From contig JAZQCM010000014.1 in the NCBI GenBank assembly GCA_045546275.1, positions 248,001 through 312,000 of the forward strand: DNA of 64,000 nucleotides. The letters are read 5' to 3'. Position 1 is the stretch's first letter; each line of letters starts with the position of its first letter. Shown piece by piece: positions 7,240 through 15,924 of this stretch. The notes beneath the pieces are model-generated. The model was not told the origin of the DNA, searched no databases, and was given only the letters and a program-made list of their open reading frames with translations. The position numbers were made by a program, and so were the translations under genes. Origin of the DNA: RGIG1927 sp045546275 (GTDB lineage Bacteria; Bacillota; Clostridia; UMGS1883).

Positions 7240-8286
7240 ATGAGAAAGATTTTAGAAACAACACAAGCAAAGAGAAGATTTGCGGCAGTTATTCTTGCAA
7301 CACTTATGCTCGTTAATATTTTTGGCGCTGCTGCAGAAAAGAATCCCAGCGTTGTTACAATCAATTGTGACGGATACAAAACAACTTATGAAACATATGC
7401 CGCTACAGTAGGCGACTTTTTAACAAATGAAAATATTTTTGTAAAGGGCAATGACCAGCTTAGTCATGTACTTACAGATGCAATTGTTCCCGGTATGGAA
7501 ATTGTTTATAACATTGCAAAGTATGTGACTGTTAACGACAACGGCTACACTTACGGTTCTGTAACCTACGCTCCCACAGTTGAAGCCGTTCTGGTTGATT
7601 TCCAGGCTCCTTTAAAGGCAACAGATATTGTTACTCCCGAAAGAGGCACAAGAGCTTATGACGGTCTTGTAATAAACATTGCAAGAAGTAAGACAGTTAC
7701 TCTTAACATGGAAGGCGAAATAACAACACATACAACAACAGCTTCTACAGTTTCCGAATTTTTGAATGAAATCGGTGTAGTACTTAAAGAAGAACAGGAA
7801 ACATCTCCTTCTTTAGTTGGTAACATTATTGACGGCATGAGAATTGACGTGTTCACTGTTTTAAAGAGAGTAACGGACTTTGCGGAGAGTTCTTCTTCCA
7901 AGCGTGACGGCGCAGGCTACACAGGCGCTAACGTTACTAATTCAATGTCCCAGCTTGACTTTAAGGCAGACCTTTCAAATGCAAGAGTAATTATTTGTGA
8001 AGCTACTGCATACACTTCCGCCGCTGACGAATGCGGCAAGTCTGACGGTATCACAGCAAGTGGTGCAATGTTTGCAGTTGGCGTTGTTGCAGTTGACCCC
8101 AAGGTTATTCCTTTGGGAACAAAGCTCTACATTGAATCTGTAGACGGTCAGTATGTGTATGGCTATTGTACAGCACTTGACACAGGCGGCGCAATCAAGG
8201 GCAACAAGGTTGACCTTGCAATGAACTCAAAGGCTGAATGCTTTAAGTTCGGCAGAAGACAGGTTCGTGTTTACATTCTTGACTAA
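7240..8286 (+). CDS. YabE-like cell-wall protein: DUF348 repeats plus 3D domain
   Basis: A 348-residue exported protein that probably cleaves or remodels peptidoglycan. After a signal anchor (about 13-32) it has two DUF348 repeats: residues 38-95 (VVTINCDGYKTTYETYAATVGDFL) and 147-205 (TVTLNMEGEITTHTTTASTVSEFL). The C-terminal 3D domain (about 250-348) has the three aspartates of its name in ITASG...VAVDP, TALDTGG and KVDLAM. This is a double-psi barrel related to MltA/RlpA lytic transglycosylases and the Rpf/YabE group. It lacks the G5 domain found in Bacillus YabE. It lies directly upstream of rsmA, as yabE does in Bacillus, which supports the assignment. Confidence 0.88.
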   Translation: MRKILETTQAKRRFAAVILATLMLVNIFGAAAEKNPSVVTINCDGYKTTYETYAATVGDFLTNENIFVKGNDQLSHVLTDAIVPGMEIVYNIAKYVTVNDNGYTYGSVTYAPTVEAVLVDFQAPLKATDIVTPERGTRAYDGLVINIARSKTVTLNMEGEITTHTTTASTVSEFLNEIGVVLKEEQETSPSLVGNIIDGMRIDVFTVLKRVTDFAESSSSKRDGAGYTGANVTNSMSQLDFKADLSNARVIICEATAYTSAADECGKSDGITASGAMFAVGVVAVDPKVIPLGTKLYIESVDGQYVYGYCTALDTGGAIKGNKVDLAMNSKAECFKFGRRQVRVYILD

Positions 8287-8296
8287 TTGAAAAATT

Positions 8297-8324
8297 AAAA
8301 GTCTCGGTTTACCGAGACTTTTTT
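8297..8324 (+). terminator. Intrinsic terminator after the 3D-domain gene
   Basis: AAAAGTCTCGGT / ACCGAGACTTTT followed by TTTTC. Confidence 0.92.
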
Positions 8325-8325
8325 C

Positions 8326-8354
8326 TTTACAATTGGGTTTGCCTGGGGTAAAAT
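8326..8354 (+). promoter_or_regulatory. Sigma-A promoter of rsmA
   Basis: TTTACA (8326-8331), 17-bp spacer, TAAAAT (8349-8354), 30 bases before the start codon. Confidence 0.55.
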
Positions 8355-8384
8355 GAAAGTAGCTTTTATGAAAGGATTTTAAAC

Positions 8385-9251
8385 ATGCTTGATTTAACTG
8401 ATATTAATATAATTAAATACCTTTGCAATAAATATGGTTTTAAGTTTTCAAAGGACATGGGTCAGAACTTTTTGACCGACAGCTCTGTTATTGACACAAT
8501 TTCCGCTGCTGCAGCAGAAAATGTGTCGGGTGTTATTGAAATCGGTCCCGGCTTTGGATGTCTTACAGCAGCTCTTGGTCAAAGAACAAAAAAGGTTGTG
8601 TCAATTGAGCTTGATACACGCCTTGAAAATGTACTTCGCGAAACTTTGGCAGGCTTTGACAACATAAAGCTTCATTGGGAAGACTGTATGAAGGCAGATA
8701 TTAAAAAAATTATACAAGAGGAGTTTGACGGCGATGTGTCAGTTGCGGCAAACCTGCCGTACTATATAACAACTCCCATTGTAATGAAGCTTTTAGAGGG
8801 TAATTACGGATTTAAGAAAATAATTATTATGGTGCAAAAGGAGGTTGCAGACCGCTTTTGTGCAACCCCCGGCGGCAAGGAGTATTCTGCAGTAACCTTA
8901 GGCGTTCAGTACAGGGCAGAAGCAAAGGTGATTGCTTTTGTTGGCAAGGAAAAGTTCATGCCCATGCCAAAGGTTGACAGTGCAGTAATTGAAATGACAC
9001 TTTTGGATGAGCCTCCTGTTAAACCAAAAAGCGAAAAGCTCTTTTTCTCTGTTATAAAAGCAGCATTTGCACAAAGAAGAAAAACCCTTGTAAACACCCT
9101 TGCCAATGCAGGCTGCTTCGGCAGTAAAGAGGAAATTGCCCAAATGGTTGTTTCCTTGGGAAAAAGCGCCGACATTCGCGGTGAAAAGCTTTCAATGGAG
9201 GATTTTTGTCGTCTTTCTGACCTTTTTTATGAAAAGTCGATAGCAAAATAA
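8385..9251 (+). CDS. rsmA: 16S rRNA dimethyladenosine transferase
   Basis: A 288-residue SAM-dependent enzyme (KsgA) that dimethylates the two adjacent adenosines in the helix-45 loop of 16S rRNA during 30S maturation. Visible motifs: KDMGQNFLTD at residues 24-33, the SAM-binding IEIGPGFGCLT at 48-58, acidic ribose ligand SIELD, and the catalytic NLPYYITTPI near 125-134. The length is normal. The gene follows the yabE-like gene, as in Bacillus, but rnmV is absent from between them. The last 60 bases overlap the convergent gene 9192-9581. Confidence 0.96.
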   Translation: MLDLTDINIIKYLCNKYGFKFSKDMGQNFLTDSSVIDTISAAAAENVSGVIEIGPGFGCLTAALGQRTKKVVSIELDTRLENVLRETLAGFDNIKLHWEDCMKADIKKIIQEEFDGDVSVAANLPYYITTPIVMKLLEGNYGFKKIIIMVQKEVADRFCATPGGKEYSAVTLGVQYRAEAKVIAFVGKEKFMPMPKVDSAVIEMTLLDEPPVKPKSEKLFFSVIKAAFAQRRKTLVNTLANAGCFGSKEEIAQMVVSLGKSADIRGEKLSMEDFCRLSDLFYEKSIAK

Positions 9252-9581
9252 AACAGGAAAGCACAAAGCTGTCCACAGTATTGAATAAGGCAGGCATATC
9301 TGACCTAAAAGATTAAAGGGCACACTCTTGTAGCTCCAAACATTCCAGCCAAGTAAAATGTTCACAACAACTCCTGTCACAAATTCGGCACAGGTTATGA
9401 AAAGGCTACCTGTAATGGCTTGGAAAATAAGGGGAGTATGGAAAAATTTAATTGAAATTACAAAAAGCACGTAAAGGCAAATTCCGCCTAACAGGAACAT
9501 GCTCCAATGGGTGTATCCACGCCAGATGTATTCTAAAAGGCAGTAGCCAAAACCGCCGGTGAAAAATAAAGGAAAAAACAA
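9192..9581 (-). CDS. CmpB-type putative ABC transporter permease (small membrane protein)
   Basis: A 129-residue protein with about four membrane segments. The sequence WSYKSVPFNLLGQICLPYSI is the hallmark of the PF06541 / COG4905 family ('putative ABC transporter permease'), whose function is unknown. The start is TTG at 9581: CCTCCTT on the plus strand (AAGGAGG on this strand) lies 8 bases upstream, and no ATG fits better. Its 3' end overlaps rsmA by 60 bases in convergent orientation. rsmA has no terminator of its own before this gene, so rsmA read-through would make an antisense transcript over it. Confidence 0.75.
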   Translation of the reverse strand: MFFPLFFTGGFGYCLLEYIWRGYTHWSMFLLGGICLYVLFVISIKFFHTPLIFQAITGSLFITCAEFVTGVVVNILLGWNVWSYKSVPFNLLGQICLPYSILWTALCFPVLFCYRLFIKKVRKTTKILH

Positions 9582-9640
9582 AAAATCAGCCTCCTTGCTT
9601 CATTGCAAGGCTATTATCTGCAAAAATAAAAATAATATAT

Positions 9641-9677
9641 AAAAGAGCAATAAACTTCTTTGATTATTGCTCTTTTT
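9641..9677 (+). terminator. Terminator upstream of the Dabb gene
   Basis: AAAAGAGCAATAA / TTATTGCTCTTTT with a 10-base loop and a T run. In plus orientation it is the first terminator after rsmA, almost 400 bases downstream. Confidence 0.8.
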
Positions 9678-9687
9678 GTGTTATAAT
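9660..9687 (+). promoter_or_regulatory. Possible promoter of the Dabb - BIG2 - metH operon
   Basis: TTGATT (9660-9665), 16-bp spacer, TATAAT (9682-9687). It overlaps the right arm of the preceding terminator. Confidence 0.5.
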
Positions 9688-9717
9688 ATTAATATCTATA
9701 TATAAAGGGTGATTTTT

Positions 9718-10020
9718 ATGGTAAAACATATTGTTATGTGGAAATACAAAAGAGAATTGTCGGAAAATGACCGTGAGGTGCTTTTTGAAAAGCTTAAAAA
9801 ATCGGCAGACGATATGAACGGAAAAATTAAGGGCATGAAGTATGCAGCCCTTATGAAAAACGTAAATCCCAATGAACCGCACGATATTTGTCTTTATTGT
9901 GAATTTGAAACATATTCTGATGTGGAAAATTACCAGGTTGACCCCGTTCACATTGCATTTAAGGATATTATTGTGGGAAATGTTTTTGACAGAGTGTGCA
10001 TTGACTGTGAAGAAAATTAA
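9718..10020 (+). CDS. Dabb family (stress-responsive alpha-beta barrel) protein
   Basis: A 100-residue dimeric alpha-beta barrel protein. It begins MVKHIVMWKYK, the family signature (V-x-H-I/V-V-x-W/F-x-x-K), and has the H near the end (DPVHIAFKD) typical of Dabb proteins. Function within the family is varied and mostly unknown. An in-frame GTG lies at 9709, but I chose the ATG at 9718 because AAAGGGTGA sits 6 bases before it. A lipoprotein gene and a methionine synthase gene follow with 12- and 23-base spacing, so they are co-transcribed; no functional link is obvious. Confidence 0.85.
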   Translation: MVKHIVMWKYKRELSENDREVLFEKLKKSADDMNGKIKGMKYAALMKNVNPNEPHDICLYCEFETYSDVENYQVDPVHIAFKDIIVGNVFDRVCIDCEEN

Positions 10021-10032
10021 CGGAGGTGCAAT

Positions 10033-11010
10033 ATGAAAAAGAGTATTTTTGCCCTTGTGGGCGTTGTAATGGCAGGCTTTTTGCTGACAGCCTGCGGTGA
10101 AAAGCAGCTTGAGGTTGCTCCTCTTGCGGTTTTGTCTGACTCAATGATAACAGTGGAGCTTGGTAAAACCCATGAGCTTACAGTTGAAAACTATACAGGC
10201 GAAACACGTTGGGCATCCAGCGATGAAAGAGTGGTTACAGTTTCCGAAACAGGTGTTGTTACACCTGTAAGCATCGGCACTGCCGCTGTAACTGCCTACA
10301 TAGAAAACGAAGAGAACATGAGCTGTGCAGTTGAGGTAACTGCCGGCACATCAAATGTTCAGAGCATAAGCGTAACCAGCTACTACTCCGACGTAAGCGA
10401 CGTAACCCTTGACTACAACAGTGCACCCACAATTCATCTTAAGGCAACCTGTGTGCCCGACGACCCCTCTGAAAGGCTCACATGGTCCTCAAGTGATGAA
10501 AGAATTGCACAGGTAAGCCAGTCTGGTGCTGTTACAGGCTACGACAACGGACGAGTTGAAATCACTGTTACTGCATTGAACGGCGTAAGCGGCACTTGCA
10601 CAGTAAGATTAAAGAATGTGCCCGAAACTGCAAAGCAGAACATGCCCGAAATTGAAATGGAGGCTCCCAGGATTGAGTCCTCTCACACAGGCAACGTTAC
10701 AAGTGCTGTTCCTGTGTCCGCACCTAATGCGCAATCAACAATTATTATAAGCGATTCTAACATTTATCTTAACATTGGTGAAGGCTTCAAGCTCACTGCC
10801 GCTGTGGGCAATGCCCCCGGCAACAACACCATTAGTTGGCTCAGCTCCGACAAAGCTGTTGCAATTGTTAAAAACGGCAGGGTTGTGGCAGTTGGCGAAG
10901 GCAGATGCGTGATAAGCGCAGTAACAAGTGACGGTGCTGTGGCTTCGGCAACAGTTGCTGTGGGCAAGGATGCAATCAAAGCATTAAAGGCTGAAAATTC
11001 GGAAAAATAA
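10033..11010 (+). CDS. Lipoprotein with three BIG2 immunoglobulin-like domains
   Basis: A 325-residue surface lipoprotein. The signal ends at LLTAC (Cys 21). Three bacterial Ig-like type 2 domains follow: about 38-105, 115-195 and 240-318. Each has the W-x-S-S-D-x-x-V-A/V-x-V strand (WASSDERVVTV, WSSSDERIAQV, WLSSDKAVAIV) and the G-x-V-T/V-x-V/G-x-G turn. A linker rich in P, E and S (about 200-240) separates domains two and three. Such domains are passive adhesive or spacing modules. It lies in an operon with the methionine synthase, which is unexpected for a surface protein. Confidence 0.85.
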   Translation: MKKSIFALVGVVMAGFLLTACGEKQLEVAPLAVLSDSMITVELGKTHELTVENYTGETRWASSDERVVTVSETGVVTPVSIGTAAVTAYIENEENMSCAVEVTAGTSNVQSISVTSYYSDVSDVTLDYNSAPTIHLKATCVPDDPSERLTWSSSDERIAQVSQSGAVTGYDNGRVEITVTALNGVSGTCTVRLKNVPETAKQNMPEIEMEAPRIESSHTGNVTSAVPVSAPNAQSTIIISDSNIYLNIGEGFKLTAAVGNAPGNNTISWLSSDKAVAIVKNGRVVAVGEGRCVISAVTSDGAVASATVAVGKDAIKALKAENSEK

Positions 11011-11033
11011 TGGAACAAAGAGGTTTGTCCGAC

Positions 11034-13367
11034 ATGAGCGATTTTGTTATACTTGACGGAGCAATGGGAACAATGCTCCAGAAAAAAGGCTTGAAAATGG
11101 GCGCAAAGCCTGAGCTTTTAGCCTTTGAAAATGAAGATGCGGTTTTGTCTGTTCACAAAATGTATGTGGAAAGCGGCAGTGATATTATTTATGCCAACAC
11201 ATTTGGTGCAAACCGCTTGAAAATGGCAGGCTGTGGTAAAAGTGTGGCTGAAATTGTTGAAAAAAACGTTTCCGTGGCACTAAAGGCTAAAAAGGAAAAC
11301 GTGCAGGTTGCTCTTGACATTGGCCCTATTGGCGAAATGCTTGAGCCTAACGGCAATCTTACCTTTGAAGAGGCCTATGATATTTTTAAAGAAATTGCAA
11401 CAGCAGGCGAAAAAGCAGGGTGCGATATTGCAGTTGTTGAAACAATGACTGACCTTTACGAGGTTAAAGCGGCAGTTCTTGCAATAAAGGAAAACACAAA
11501 TTTGCCCGTTTTTGCCACAATGAGCTTTGAAAAAAACGGCAGGACCTTCTCTGGTTGCACACCTTCTGCATGTGCAATAACTCTTACGGCGTTGGGCGTT
11601 CAGGCGGTTGGTATAAACTGCTCCTTAGGTCCCGACGAAATTTTCCCCTTGGCGGAGGAAATGGGGAAGGCAACTCATTTGCCCTTAATTGTAAAAGCAA
11701 ATGCGGGCTTACCCGACCCTGTAACAGGAGCATATGGAATTGATGCAAAAGCCTTTTCAAAGGCTATGGAAAAATACTCGGATATTGGTGTTAAATATGT
11801 GGGTGGTTGTTGCGGCACAAACCCCGAATACATAAAATGTTTAAAGGAAACCTTTGAAAAGCTTTCCTTCAGGCAAAACGAAAAAATTGCAAAAAGTGTG
11901 GTATGCACACCTTCAAAAACCGTTGTTATTGAAAATGTTAATGTCATTGGCGAAAGGATTAACCCCACAGGTAAAAAAATCCTTAAGGAAGCACTGAGAA
12001 ATAATGATTTTGATTATATTTTGAAAACTGCTGTGGCGCAGGCTGAGGCAGAGTGTGACATACTGGATGTTAACGTTGGCGTTCCGGGGATTGACGAAAA
12101 AGAGGTAATGGCAAAATGTGTAAAGGGCATTCAGTCTGTTACAGATTTGCCGCTCCAGATTGACTCAACAAACCCCGAGGTTATTGAAATTGGTTTAAGG
12201 CTATGTAACGGCAAGGCAATTGTAAACTCAGTAAATGGTGAGGATAAGGTTTTGGACAGCATTCTTCCCATTGTAAAAAAATACGGTGCTGCAGTTGTTG
12301 GTCTTACCCTTGACGAAAACGGAATCCCCAAAAAATGGGAAGACAGGGTTCAGATTGCAAAGAAAATACTTTCCCGTGCAGAAAAATACGGCATTGACAA
12401 GGAAGATGTTTTTATTGACACATTAACTCTTACTGCATCAACTGAGCAGGAAGCGGTGTATGAAACCTTAAAAGCGCTCAGGTACGTGAGAAAAGAAATG
12501 GGCCTTAAAACCGTGTTGGGTGTGTCGAATATATCCTTCGGGTTGCCTCAAAGACAAACTGTAAACCAAAGCTTTTTAATCCTTGCCATGGAATACGGAC
12601 TCAACTTGCCCATTATTAATCCTAACGACAGTCAGATGATGGGTGCCATTTACGCCTACAGGGTGCTTTCGGGTATTGACAAAGGTTGCAATGATTACAC
12701 CGAAAAAATGAGTACCGTTGAAAATGTTGTAAAGCAGGAAAATACAAACCTCAGCATTGAAGATGCGATTTTAAAAGGCCTTAAAAGCGATGCGGCAAGA
12801 ATTTGCTGTGAGCTTTTAAAAGAGCATGAAGCACTTGAGGTTGTGAATGGTTTTCTTATTCCCGCATTGGACAAAGCAGGCGAAAAGTACGAAAAGGGTG
12901 TGTTTTTCCTGCCGCAGCTCTTAAATGCGGCAAATGCGGCATCGGAAGCGTTTTTGGTTATTAAAGAGTTTATCTTGAAAAAAGGCTCTGCCGATGTTAA
13001 AAAAGGCAAAATTATACTTGCCACAGTAAAGGGCGACATTCACGACATTGGTAAAAACATTGTAAAGGTAATTCTTGAAAATTATGGCTACGAAATTATA
13101 GATTTGGGCAAAGACGTAGCGCCCCAAACCGTGGTGGAAAGAGCAATTGCTGAAAACGTTAAGCTTATTGGTCTTTCGGCTCTTATGACAACAACTCTTA
13201 AGAGCATGGAAGAAACAATCCGCCTTCTGCGTGAAAGCGGACATAGCTGTAAAGTTATGTGCGGCGGTGCAGTTTTAACGGAGAATTATGTGAAATCTAT
13301 CGGTGGGGATTTTTACGCAAAAGATGCAAAGCAAAGTGCCGATATTGCAAAAAAGGTTTTGGGATAA
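11034..13367 (+). CDS. metH: Cobalamin-dependent methionine synthase, short form without reactivation domain
   Basis: A 777-residue MetH-type protein that transfers a methyl group from methyl-tetrahydrofolate through cobalamin to homocysteine. Domains: homocysteine-binding barrel (about 1-285) with the zinc ligands in GINCS (Cys about 196) and GGCCGT (about 259-260); pterin-binding barrel (about 300-560, starting NVIGERINPTGKK); B12 cap (about 580-665); B12-binding domain with DIHDIGKNIV (His about 670, the lower cobalt ligand). The C-terminal SAM-binding reactivation domain of the 1200-residue E. coli enzyme is absent, as is common in Clostridia. The frame is open from 11010, but AAAGAGG lies 10 bases before the ATG at 11034, and the protein then starts MSDFVILDGAMGTML. 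Confidence 0.9.
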   Translation: MSDFVILDGAMGTMLQKKGLKMGAKPELLAFENEDAVLSVHKMYVESGSDIIYANTFGANRLKMAGCGKSVAEIVEKNVSVALKAKKENVQVALDIGPIGEMLEPNGNLTFEEAYDIFKEIATAGEKAGCDIAVVETMTDLYEVKAAVLAIKENTNLPVFATMSFEKNGRTFSGCTPSACAITLTALGVQAVGINCSLGPDEIFPLAEEMGKATHLPLIVKANAGLPDPVTGAYGIDAKAFSKAMEKYSDIGVKYVGGCCGTNPEYIKCLKETFEKLSFRQNEKIAKSVVCTPSKTVVIENVNVIGERINPTGKKILKEALRNNDFDYILKTAVAQAEAECDILDVNVGVPGIDEKEVMAKCVKGIQSVTDLPLQIDSTNPEVIEIGLRLCNGKAIVNSVNGEDKVLDSILPIVKKYGAAVVGLTLDENGIPKKWEDRVQIAKKILSRAEKYGIDKEDVFIDTLTLTASTEQEAVYETLKALRYVRKEMGLKTVLGVSNISFGLPQRQTVNQSFLILAMEYGLNLPIINPNDSQMMGAIYAYRVLSGIDKGCNDYTEKMSTVENVVKQENTNLSIEDAILKGLKSDAARICCELLKEHEALEVVNGFLIPALDKAGEKYEKGVFFLPQLLNAANAASEAFLVIKEFILKKGSADVKKGKIILATVKGDIHDIGKNIVKVILENYGYEIIDLGKDVAPQTVVERAIAENVKLIGLSALMTTTLKSMEETIRLLRESGHSCKVMCGGAVLTENYVKSIGGDFYAKDAKQSADIAKKVLG

Positions 13368-13382
13368 CTTAAGGTTTATCCC

Positions 13383-13411
13383 TTGACTTAATGTGGAAAA
13401 AGTATTATTAT
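13383..13411 (+). promoter_or_regulatory. Sigma-A promoter of the sugar-binding lipoprotein gene
   Basis: TTGACT (13383-13388), 17-bp spacer, TATTAT (13406-13411). It lies shortly after metH, which has no clear terminator. Confidence 0.7.
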
Positions 13412-13449
13412 AAACTTATGGGTATATTGGAAAATGAGGAGGAGAAGTT

Positions 13450-15666
13450 ATGAAATCTGTTATTAAAAAGATGATGGCAGGCTTAATGGTTGCGACCATG
13501 AGCGTGGCTGTATTTTCAGGTTGTGAATCAAAGATAGAAGAAACAGAAGCAATCGTAGATACAATCTATATAGGTCATCATTATATGCAGGAAGATGACC
13601 CCTACTGGGTAAGTGATATTACTGGCGAGGGTGTAATGGACCCTGTTAAGGCAAAGGCTTCTATTGCAGCTCTTAACACCGTAAAGGAAAAGCTCGGTGT
13701 TGATATTAAGTGGAAAAACTGGCCCAGCGGTGTTACACAGGACTGCTTGCAGACTGTACTTGCAGGCGACCCCTATTGTCATATTGCTATTTTGTCAAAT
13801 GGTTTCCAGGGAAGAATCATGGTGCAGAACGTGCTTCAGCCTTTGGATGATTATATGGATATTTTCGAAGAAGAGGATTATCAGTGGTTAAAGCTTAGTA
13901 AAACCTTTGGTCACTACTATCTTTTAAATCGTGATTTCTTGTACATAACAGACTGGCCTATTGTTTACAATGCCACAATGCTTGAAGAAATTCCCGAATT
14001 CAAGGAAGCTGACGGCACAACTCTTTATCCTGCTGAAATGTACGAAAGAGGCGACTGGACATGGAGCAACTTCCGCTGGTATCTGGAAACAATCCAGAAC
14101 TATTACGCAGGTAAAAAAGCTCCTTCAGGCAAAGCAATTATGCCTTTTGACGCAAGATATTACTACACAGCTATTCAGGCTGTTCACTCAAGTGGCGGTT
14201 ACATTTATGATGGTGAAGGCATGAACTTCACTTCCCCCGAAGCTATCGAAGGCGCCGAATATCTTTCCGGTCTTATTGAAGACGGTCTTGTGGGTTGTAA
14301 TGTTGCTACATATGGTAAGAGCAACAGCTGTGGTTATCTTCAGTCTGTAGAAGCTTTTGCAAGAGGCGAATGCGTATTCAACAACTGTGCACGTTGGAAG
14401 ATGGGTTCTTCCTCCACAGCACTTGCGGAACGTGGTGAAAGTATGGGTATTATTTTCTTCCCTCGTCCCGACAATGTTCCCTTTAGAGAATACAACAACG
14501 AAGTTCATATGGACAGAGATTATAAGTATAATATAGGTATTTCCTGTGCGGACAGTATTGGTCTTCTTCGTGGTCACGACCCCGAAGTATCCAGACTTGC
14601 ACTTGAAGCTTATGCAATGTTCAGAACAGAGTTCTACAAGAACTATGGTAATGTTGATTCAATGGAAGAATACCGCAACACAATGAGTGAAGAAGAAGCA
14701 GTTGCTTTCGGTATTGATATTTTCCATGAAGAAATCGGCGACAAGAACCTTGAAATTTTCAAGATGTTAGGTACATTAACACAGAATGAATTCTGTGAAG
14801 GTATGAATGTTCATGAAAGATGGGGCGTAAACATTTTCGGTAGATCTGCATTTGCAGTACCCGGTGCTTCAAAGTATGCGGTGTTTGTAAAGGCTAATGA
14901 AAATGTGGTAACAGATTCTCTTAATGCCATCCAGGAAGCACTCAAGGGCTCCGGTGCGGTTGACTCTGTTCAGCCCGGTGTTTCCAGAGCAAACTCTGAC
15001 ATTCTTGCGTTCCGTAAGGGTACCGACCCCAGAACAATTAAGTGGATTGATTTGTTCACCGCAAACGACAACGTTGACGGCAAGTATGAAATTATGCAGG
15101 AAGAAACCGAAGGCGTTGACCAGGACGGCAACAAGGTTACTTTCTACGGCGATATTTTAATTAAGAATGGCGTAGCTTTGGAAGAAGACGAAAATGGCGA
15201 AGAAATTGAACCTGAATTCGAAAAGGACAGAATGTTCATTACATATGAATATGTTAAAACTGTAAACGAAGAAACAGGTGAAGTAACTTCTACAGGTATT
15301 GACTTTAATACCGTTGGTAAGTATACAAAGGGTATTATTGTTAAGGTTACCGACTCTCGTGGCAACACAAAGGAAGCTGCATACGATGCTTTCATCTACG
15401 ATGAAAACGGTACAGGCAAGCCCACACTTGTGCTTAAGGAAGAACTGGGTACAGTTGCACTTAACGCCGATACATCCACAATCAAGTGGAGTGATTTGTG
15501 TGTACAGGAAGCGGTTGATGAAAACGGTATTGACATTAAGAGCCTCGTAAGTGCAGACGTAAGTGAACTTAACGTAACAGAAAAGGGCAAGTACCCTGTA
15601 ACAATTTATGTAGAAGACTTTGCAGGCAACCGTACAGAACAAAAGGTTGAACTTGAAGTTAAATAA
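13450..15666 (+). CDS. Large extracellular solute-binding lipoprotein with C-terminal Ig-like tail
   Basis: A 738-residue lipoprotein (signal ending VFSGC). Residues about 30-510 resemble family 1 carbohydrate-binding proteins of ABC importers: many aromatic residues, ERGDWTWSNFRWYLETIQ, the SPEAIEGAEYLSGLIEDG segment and a late helix of the closed clam-shell fold. The last about 220 residues are two beta-rich repeats (about 520-640 and 645-738), each opening IKW-x-DL and closing in a V-T-D-x-x-G-N strand (VKVTDSRGNT, IYVEDFAGNR), like DUF5011 / bacterial Ig domains. That tail is unusual on a solute-binding protein. No permease or ATPase is adjacent, so it must serve a transporter encoded elsewhere or act as a surface glycan binder. 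Confidence 0.82.
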   Translation: MKSVIKKMMAGLMVATMSVAVFSGCESKIEETEAIVDTIYIGHHYMQEDDPYWVSDITGEGVMDPVKAKASIAALNTVKEKLGVDIKWKNWPSGVTQDCLQTVLAGDPYCHIAILSNGFQGRIMVQNVLQPLDDYMDIFEEEDYQWLKLSKTFGHYYLLNRDFLYITDWPIVYNATMLEEIPEFKEADGTTLYPAEMYERGDWTWSNFRWYLETIQNYYAGKKAPSGKAIMPFDARYYYTAIQAVHSSGGYIYDGEGMNFTSPEAIEGAEYLSGLIEDGLVGCNVATYGKSNSCGYLQSVEAFARGECVFNNCARWKMGSSSTALAERGESMGIIFFPRPDNVPFREYNNEVHMDRDYKYNIGISCADSIGLLRGHDPEVSRLALEAYAMFRTEFYKNYGNVDSMEEYRNTMSEEEAVAFGIDIFHEEIGDKNLEIFKMLGTLTQNEFCEGMNVHERWGVNIFGRSAFAVPGASKYAVFVKANENVVTDSLNAIQEALKGSGAVDSVQPGVSRANSDILAFRKGTDPRTIKWIDLFTANDNVDGKYEIMQEETEGVDQDGNKVTFYGDILIKNGVALEEDENGEEIEPEFEKDRMFITYEYVKTVNEETGEVTSTGIDFNTVGKYTKGIIVKVTDSRGNTKEAAYDAFIYDENGTGKPTLVLKEELGTVALNADTSTIKWSDLCVQEAVDENGIDIKSLVSADVSELNVTEKGKYPVTIYVEDFAGNRTEQKVELEVK

Positions 15667-15677
15667 TTGATTAAAAT

Positions 15678-15710
15678 TAAGAGCACTTTGCTTATGCAAA
15701 GTGCTCTTTT
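15678..15710 (+). terminator. Intrinsic terminator after the solute-binding protein
   Basis: AAGAGCACTTTGC - TTAT - GCAAAGTGCTCTT followed by TT. Confidence 0.92.
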
Positions 15711-15780
15711 AATGAAAAAAGCCTTAAAAAAGGGGCAATTTATAGCTCGCAAAAAAATTAAAAAAATTTCAAAAAAAGTG

Positions 15781-15809
15781 TTGACAAATGAGGTTAAGGT
15801 GTGTATAAT
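15781..15809 (+). promoter_or_regulatory. Consensus promoter of the tRNA-Thr / tRNA-Lys unit
   Basis: TTGACA (15781-15786), 17-bp spacer, TATAAT (15804-15809): a perfect sigma-A consensus, as expected for stable RNA genes. tRNA-Thr starts 32 bases downstream. Confidence 0.92.
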
Positions 15810-15841
15810 AACTATTGTTGTGAGTGACCACTAACAGAAAC

Positions 15842-15917
15842 GCTGCCTTAGCTCAGCAGGCAGAGCACTTCCTTGGTAAGGAAGAGGTCGGCAGTTCGAA
15901 TCTGCTAGGCAGCTCCA
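15842..15917 (+). tRNA. tRNA-Thr (GGT anticodon)
   Basis: A complete 76-base cloverleaf with encoded CCA. Acceptor GCTGCCT / AGGCAGC, D arm GCTC/GAGC, anticodon stem CTTCC/GGAAG with loop TTGGTAA (anticodon GGT), T arm GGCAG/CTGCT with TTCGAAT, discriminator T. It reads ACC and ACU. Confidence 0.97.
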
Positions 15918-15924
15918 ATTAAAT

